Below are positions 60,147-64,000 of a DNA stretch of 64,000 bases, piece by piece. The position numbers and the translations under genes are program-made. Source of the DNA: an uncultured Pseudomonadota bacterium (lineage in GTDB: Bacteria > Myxococcota_A > UBA796 > SXON01). The stretch is from contig CAISIK010000204.1 in the NCBI GenBank assembly GCA_903885375.1, positions 24,501 through 88,500 on the forward strand, written 5' to 3'. The notes below the pieces were generated by a model. That model saw only the letters and a list, made by a program, of their open reading frames with translations. It did no database searches and was not told the DNA's origin. Position 1 is the first letter of the stretch; each line of letters opens with the position of its first letter.

Positions 60147-61049
60147 GTGGGCCCCCTCCTCGAGCTCTTCAGCGGGCTCGGCGCCGCGGGCCTCGCGTGG
60201 GGCGGGCCCGTGGCCGCCGCCGTGGACCAGTCTGCGGCGGCGAACGAAACCTACGCGCTCAACCACGGCCACGCGCCCCTGGCTTGGAACCTCGCCGCCG
60301 TGCGCGAGGCCCAGCTCGCCGCGTTCGTGGCGCCCCGCTGGTGGCTCTCCCCGCCGTGCCAGCCCTACACGGTGCGCGGCGCCAGCCGCGACCGCGAAGA
60401 CCCGCGCGCGCGGGCCCTGCTCCATCTGCTCCCCCTCGTCGCGCGGCTCCGCCCCGAGGTGGTGGCGATGGAGAACGTGCCCGGGTTCGTGCCCTCCCAG
60501 TCCCGGGGGGAGCTGCGCGCGGCGCTCATCGCCGCCGGGTACAGCCTGCACGAGCGGCTCCTCTGCCCCTCCACGCTGGGCGTGCCGATGCGGCGGCAGC
60601 GCTACTACCTCGTGGCCCGCAGCGACACCGGCGAGCCCCACCGCAGCGACTTCTCCACGCCGCTCGCCCGATCGCCCACCCGCGCCCTCGCCGGCCACCT
60701 CGACCCCCACCCCGCGAGCGTCCTCTTCCTGCCGGAGGCCACCGTGCGCGGGTTCGGCTACTCCGCCGATCTCGTCGACGAGGCCGACCCCGACGCGATC
60801 GTAAACTGCTTCACCTCGGCCTACGGCCGCTCCCCGTTGCGAGCGGGCAGCTACCTCCGCGACCGCGCCGGCGTGCGCCGCTTCTCTCCGGAGGAGGTGC
60901 TCCGCCTGCTGGGCTTTCCCGAGGGCTACCGCTTTCCCGAGGCGATGCCGACGGCCACCCGCTGGGAACTGGCCGGGAACAGCCTCGCGATCCCGGCCGT
61001 CCGGGCCATTCTGGCCGAAGCCGGGGTGGCGGGCCCGCCGGAAACTTGA
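60147..61049 (+). CDS. Dnmt2-like cytosine-5 methyltransferase (probable tRNA C38 methyltransferase)
   Basis: 300 residues from a GTG. Motif I LLELFSGLGAAGLAW, motif IV WLSPPCQPYTVRG (catalytic Cys71), motif VI MENVP (109-112), motif VIII RRQRYYLVAR, motif X GNSLAIP. NCFTSAYGR (221-223 is CFT) is the tripeptide that marks Dnmt2/TRDMT1, and RFSPEEVLRLLGFPEGYRFPE also fits that family. Dnmt2 enzymes methylate C38 of tRNA-Asp, and a bacterial homologue in Geobacter is known to act on tRNA-Glu. No restriction endonuclease gene is nearby, which argues against a restriction system. Confidence 0.8.
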   Translation: MGPLLELFSGLGAAGLAWGGPVAAAVDQSAAANETYALNHGHAPLAWNLAAVREAQLAAFVAPRWWLSPPCQPYTVRGASRDREDPRARALLHLLPLVARLRPEVVAMENVPGFVPSQSRGELRAALIAAGYSLHERLLCPSTLGVPMRRQRYYLVARSDTGEPHRSDFSTPLARSPTRALAGHLDPHPASVLFLPEATVRGFGYSADLVDEADPDAIVNCFTSAYGRSPLRAGSYLRDRAGVRRFSPEEVLRLLGFPEGYRFPEAMPTATRWELAGNSLAIPAVRAILAEAGVAGPPET

Positions 61050-61073
61050 CGAGGAGGCTGCCACCGGTAAGAG
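61046..61073 (+). promoter_or_regulatory. Candidate promoter for the PPIase lipoprotein gene
   Basis: TTGACG (61046-61051), 16 bases, TAAGAG (61068-61073). Its start would be near 61080, close to the ATG at 61095, which has AGGA four bases before it. Confidence 0.4.
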
Positions 61074-61094
61074 GCGCGACCTTCCGAGGATTCC

Positions 61095-61994
61095 ATGCTG
61101 TCTCTCGTCGCGCTCATGCTCATCGGCTGCGAGCCGCCCCCGCCTCCCGTCCCCGGCGTCATCGAGCGCACGGGCGAGGTCATCAAGGTCGTCAACGGCC
61201 AGAACGTCACCCAGGGCATGGTCGATGCGCAGGTGGAGCAGCTCCCCGCCAACGTGCGCGACTCGCTCGTGGCCCGCGGCGGCATGGACAAGCTCAAGGA
61301 GAACGTCGTCATCGGTGAGATCCTGTACCAGGAAGCGCTGAAGCAGAAGCTCGACCAGGACGCCAAGGTCAAGGTGGGCATCGCCTTCGCCGAGCGCAAC
61401 GCGCTGGTGACCGCGCTGCTCGAGCGCACCGTCGAAGCCCGCACCACCGACGAAGCGATCAAGAAGTGGTACGACGACCACGCCGTCCAGTTCGCCCGTC
61501 CCCAGGCCAAGGCCCGCCACATCCTCGTGGCCGATGAGGCCGAGGCCAAGGCCATCTTCGCCGAAGTCACCGCGGCCCCCGCCACCTTCGCCGATGTCGC
61601 GATGAAGAAGAGCACCGACAAGGGCAGCGCCAAGGAAGGCGGCGACCTCGGCTGGTTCGAGAAGCAGCGCATGGTGCCCGAGTTCGCCGATGCGGTGTTC
61701 GCCGGCAAGAAGGGCGACATCATCGGCCCCGTGAAGACCAAGTTCGGCTACCACGTGATCGAGATCGAGGAGATGCGCGAGAGCGTGCCCGTCGAGGAAG
61801 TGAAGGACAAGATCAAGGAGCAGCTCCGCAACGAGGTGATCGAGGGCTACATCGACGAGCTCAAGAAGGCCTCCACGATCACGGAGCCCGCGACCGCCGC
61901 TGGCGCCACCGTGACCCCGGCCGCCGGCGAAGCCCCCGCGGCCCCGGCCGCCGCCGCGGCCCCCACTGCTCCGGCCGACGGCGAGCACAAGTAA
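61095..61994 (+). CDS. Parvulin-type peptidyl-prolyl isomerase lipoprotein (PrsA/SurA-like)
   Basis: 299 residues. MLSLVALMLIGC is a short lipobox (Cys12). A SurA-N-like helical part (about 40-130) precedes a rotamase domain (about 135-235: ARHILVADEAEAKAI, GDLGWFEKQRMVPEFADAVF, TKFGYHVIEIEE). Such lipoproteins catalyse proline cis-trans isomerisation and help fold secreted proteins in the periplasm. It ends in a Pro/Ala-rich tail (TPAAGEAPAAPAAAAA). It has its own promoter and is 11 bases before the FabL-like gene. Confidence 0.9.
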   Translation: MLSLVALMLIGCEPPPPPVPGVIERTGEVIKVVNGQNVTQGMVDAQVEQLPANVRDSLVARGGMDKLKENVVIGEILYQEALKQKLDQDAKVKVGIAFAERNALVTALLERTVEARTTDEAIKKWYDDHAVQFARPQAKARHILVADEAEAKAIFAEVTAAPATFADVAMKKSTDKGSAKEGGDLGWFEKQRMVPEFADAVFAGKKGDIIGPVKTKFGYHVIEIEEMRESVPVEEVKDKIKEQLRNEVIEGYIDELKKASTITEPATAAGATVTPAAGEAPAAPAAAAAPTAPADGEHK

Positions 61995-62004
61995 GCTTCC
62001 GCGG

Positions 62005-62772
62005 ATGGCCACCGTCCTCATCCTCGGCGTCTCCTCCGGGTTCGGCGCCGCAGCCGCCCGTGCGTTCGCACGGGCCGGCTACGATGTGGCGGGCGTGCAC
62101 CTCGACCGTCGCGGCACGCAGCCCCAGGTGGATGCGGTCCGCGCCGACATCGAGGCCGCCGGCCGTCAAGCCTGGTTCTTCAACCAGAACGCCGCCGACG
62201 ATGAGGGCCGCGCCCGCATCGTGGCGGAGCTGCGCGAGCGGTGCGGGGAAGGCGGCGTGGCCGCGCTCCTGCACTCCCTCGCCTTCGGCTCCCTGGCCCC
62301 CTTCGTAGGCGAGCGCGCCGCCACCCGCAAGCAGCTGGAGATGACGCTCGACGTCATGGGCAGCTCGCTCGTGTACTGGGCCCAGGACCTCGTGGCGGCC
62401 GGCCTCCTCGGCCAGGGAGGGCGCATCTGGGCGATGACCAGCAGCGGCTCGCACATGGTCTGGCCCGGCTACGGCCCCGTGAGCGCCGCCAAGGCCGTGC
62501 TCGAAGCGGCCTGCCGCCAGCTCGCGGTAGAGCTCGCGCCGCGCGGCATCACCACCAACGCCATCCTCGCCGGCGTGACCGACACCCCCGCGCTCCGCAA
62601 GATTCCCGGCGCCGACGAGCTCGTGAAGAAGGCGCTGGCCCGCAACCCCGGCGGCCGGCTCACCACCCCGGAAGACGTGGCCGACGCCCTCGTGCTGCTC
62701 GCCCAGCCCGGCGCCCGCTGGATCAACGGCAACGTGCTCCGCATCGATGGCGGCGAGGACATCGCGGGATGA
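62005..62772 (+). CDS. Enoyl-ACP reductase, FabL-like short-chain dehydrogenase
   Basis: 255 residues. LGVSSGFGAAAARAFA is the cofactor Gly-rich loop in the SDR form, MTSSGSHMVWPGYGPVSAAKAVLE has Tyr156-x6-Lys163, the spacing of FabI-type reductases rather than the YxxxK of usual SDRs, and AILAGVTDTPALRKIPG, ARNPGGRLTTPEDVADA and INGNVLRIDGG match FabL of Bacillus. It probably reduces the enoyl-ACP double bond in fatty acid synthesis; NADPH is likely given Arg36 in the LDRRGTQ loop. The stop overlaps the next gene's ATG by four bases. Confidence 0.85.
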   Translation: MATVLILGVSSGFGAAAARAFARAGYDVAGVHLDRRGTQPQVDAVRADIEAAGRQAWFFNQNAADDEGRARIVAELRERCGEGGVAALLHSLAFGSLAPFVGERAATRKQLEMTLDVMGSSLVYWAQDLVAAGLLGQGGRIWAMTSSGSHMVWPGYGPVSAAKAVLEAACRQLAVELAPRGITTNAILAGVTDTPALRKIPGADELVKKALARNPGGRLTTPEDVADALVLLAQPGARWINGNVLRIDGGEDIAG

Positions 62773-63980
62773 TGTTCCTGCTGCTGGCCTGCGAGGCGGC
62801 CGATCCCGCCTCGGAAACGGGCGGGCGGGGCGCACGCCACGGTGACACCGCCGACGTCGACACGGGTGACTCCGGTGAGTCGCTTCCCGCTGCGGCCGAC
62901 GTGGTCGCCGAGATCGAAGCGGGCGGGGTGGCCGCGATGGAGCGGCTCTCCACGGAGCTCGGCTTCCCGGCCCGCACCGCCGAGGGCCTCCTCGTGGTGT
63001 CGCTCGCGCCCGGCACCTGGCAGGTTGCGGGCGACGACAACGACTGGGCGCCCGCCGAGATGACCTGCCACGCCGGCGTGTGCTGGGCGCTCATCGAGGC
63101 CACCGACGGCGGCTACAAGTTCACCGACGGCGATCGCTGGCTCGCCGACCCCTGGTCGCGCCGCTACACCACCGACGAGTTCGGCGAGATGAGCCTCGTA
63201 GCCACCGACGAGGCGCACTTCGAACGCTTCTTCGCCATCGGCGACGCCGCCAACGCCCCCCGCACGCTGCACCTCCTCGTTCCCGCCGAGCCCATCACGC
63301 ACGTGCTCTACGCGCACGACGGGCAGAACCTCTTCGACGAGAACGCGATGTGGGGCGGCTGGCGCCTCGACGAGAGCGCGCCCGCCGCCATGCTCGTGGT
63401 CGGCATCGACAACACCGCCGACCGCTTCGAGGAGTACACCCACGTACCCGACACGCTCGACGGCGACCGGTACGGCGGTGAGGCCGACGCCTACGCCGAC
63501 TTCGTGCAGGACACCGTTCGGCCGCTGGTCCGCACGAACTACGGCGAGCCCGGCCCCGTCGGCGTGCTCGGCAGCTCGCTCGGCGGGCTCGTTTCCCTGC
63601 ACATCGCCGACCGGCACCCTGGCGAGTACGCCTTCGCGGCGAGCCTGTCGGGCACGCTCGGCTGGGGGAGCATCGAGCTCCACAACGAGACGATCCTCGA
63701 GCGCTACACGGGCGCCGGTCACCGCGCGACCGCCCTCTACATCGACTCCGGAGGCTCGGGCACGACCTGCGCCGACAGCGACCGCGACGGCGTGAACGAC
63801 GACGACCTCGACGGCAGCGACAACTACTGCGAAACCCTCCAGATGCGCGATGTGCTCAGCGCCGAGGGCTACACCTTCGACACCGACCTCTGGCACTGGT
63901 GGGAGCCGGGCGCCGAACACAACGAAGTCGCCTGGGCCGCCCGCGTCGGCCGCCCGCTCGAGCTCTTCGCGGCGATGTGA
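62769..63980 (+). CDS. Exported esterase, enterochelin-esterase-like alpha/beta hydrolase lipoprotein
   Basis: 403 residues from the ATG at 62769 (ATGA overlap); another ATG follows at 62772. MMFLLLAC is an extremely short lipobox (Cys8), followed by an Asp/Thr/Gly linker. An N-terminal CBM48/early-set domain (about 60-140: GTWQVAGDDNDWAPAEM) precedes an esterase D-type fold: HVLYAHDGQNLFDEN, GVLGSSLGGLVSLHIADRHP (Ser nucleophile), and the acid Asp/His region near DLWHWWEPGAEHNEVAW. The substrate is not clear. A DSDRDGVNDDDLDGSDNYC insert (about 335-353) resembles calcium-type turns. Confidence 0.8.
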   Translation: MMFLLLACEAADPASETGGRGARHGDTADVDTGDSGESLPAAADVVAEIEAGGVAAMERLSTELGFPARTAEGLLVVSLAPGTWQVAGDDNDWAPAEMTCHAGVCWALIEATDGGYKFTDGDRWLADPWSRRYTTDEFGEMSLVATDEAHFERFFAIGDAANAPRTLHLLVPAEPITHVLYAHDGQNLFDENAMWGGWRLDESAPAAMLVVGIDNTADRFEEYTHVPDTLDGDRYGGEADAYADFVQDTVRPLVRTNYGEPGPVGVLGSSLGGLVSLHIADRHPGEYAFAASLSGTLGWGSIELHNETILERYTGAGHRATALYIDSGGSGTTCADSDRDGVNDDDLDGSDNYCETLQMRDVLSAEGYTFDTDLWHWWEPGAEHNEVAWAARVGRPLELFAAM

Positions 63981-64000
63981 GGGCGGGTCAGGGGGGGCCG

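Noticed and set aside
60147..61049. Restriction-modification system based on the C5 methyltransferase
   Set aside because: No endonuclease gene is adjacent, and the CFT motif and size favour Dnmt2.
60048..62021. Minus-strand open frame over the Dnmt2-like and PPIase genes
   Set aside because: No motif and Gly/Arg/Leu-biased; plus-strand genes are well supported.

Overview
The window is G+C-rich, roughly 70% by eye, with codons ending mostly in G or C and genes packed end to end, often overlapping by 1 to 4 bases. It looks like a chromosomal piece of a deltaproteobacterium, most likely a Myxococcota relative. Signs of this are many short-signal lipoproteins with Asp/Thr/Gly-rich linkers, CNGxDDxCDG calcium or metal motifs (MopE-like), PKD domains, Cys-containing C-terminal tails resembling MYXO-CTERM, a bactofilin beside ParAB, and a parS site with a GTTCCACGTGGAAC core. 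No phage, plasmid, insertion sequence or CRISPR array is visible. Most genes look vertically inherited.

Layout. 0-7.6 kb: a TonB-dependent-receptor-like protein and a lipoprotein on the minus strand, then on the plus strand a secreted protein, a metzincin-like protease and a sulfatase-family enzyme. 7.6-18.4 kb: a pseudokinase-PP2C phosphatase, tgt, a TIGR02757-type protein with a PKD protein, PspA, a GT-C membrane protein, a DnaC-like loader with a helical partner, and an outer-membrane-like protein. 18.4-26.1 kb: a minus-strand run (amidinotransferase, sterol-desaturase-like enzyme, flippase-like protein, XPB-like helicase-domain protein), then a MepA-like endopeptidase, an FHA-GGDEF protein and an adenosine deaminase. 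26.1-28.8 kb: a Trp/Tyr-repeat secreted protein followed by two radical SAM/SPASM proteins. 28.8-35.8 kb: serS, rsmG, a Crp-type regulator, a thioredoxin-like protein, parS, parA, parB, bactofilin, uridine kinase and a glycosyltransferase.

35.7-42.9 kb: an FG-GAP/MopE-like lipoprotein and a small lipoprotein face leftward. An AT-rich spacer of about 300 bp with a perfect DnaA box follows, then a rightward envelope cluster (GT-C protein, left-handed beta-helix protein, HpnB-like glycosyltransferase). A self-contained tRNA-Gly(GCC) unit lies at 42.9 kb. 43-49.8 kb: a MopE/lamin-tail/PKD lipoprotein and a minus-strand group with a NatAB-type ABC exporter (one permease fused to a CPBP protease) and two small ferredoxins. 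49.8-57 kb: a lipase maturation factor homologue, an MBL hydrolase, FolE2 fused to an XRE domain, a Cys-rich four-repeat protein, a GNAT acetyltransferase and an ABC-F protein. 57-64 kb: a plus-strand run of lipoproteins, a Dnmt2-like methyltransferase, a parvulin, a FabL-like reductase and an esterase.

Themes are envelope biogenesis and surface proteins, chromosome segregation (rsmG-parS-parAB-bactofilin with a possible nearby origin) and tRNA modification (tgt and a Dnmt2-like enzyme). The observations most worth following up are the FolE2-XRE fusion, the Dnmt2 homologue, the possible origin at about 38.7 kb, the Crp-type operator placed at -41.5 of the next gene, the divergent control region near 23.0 kb, the Trp-repeat protein with two radical SAM enzymes, and the in-frame amber codon ahead of the Cys-rich repeat protein.
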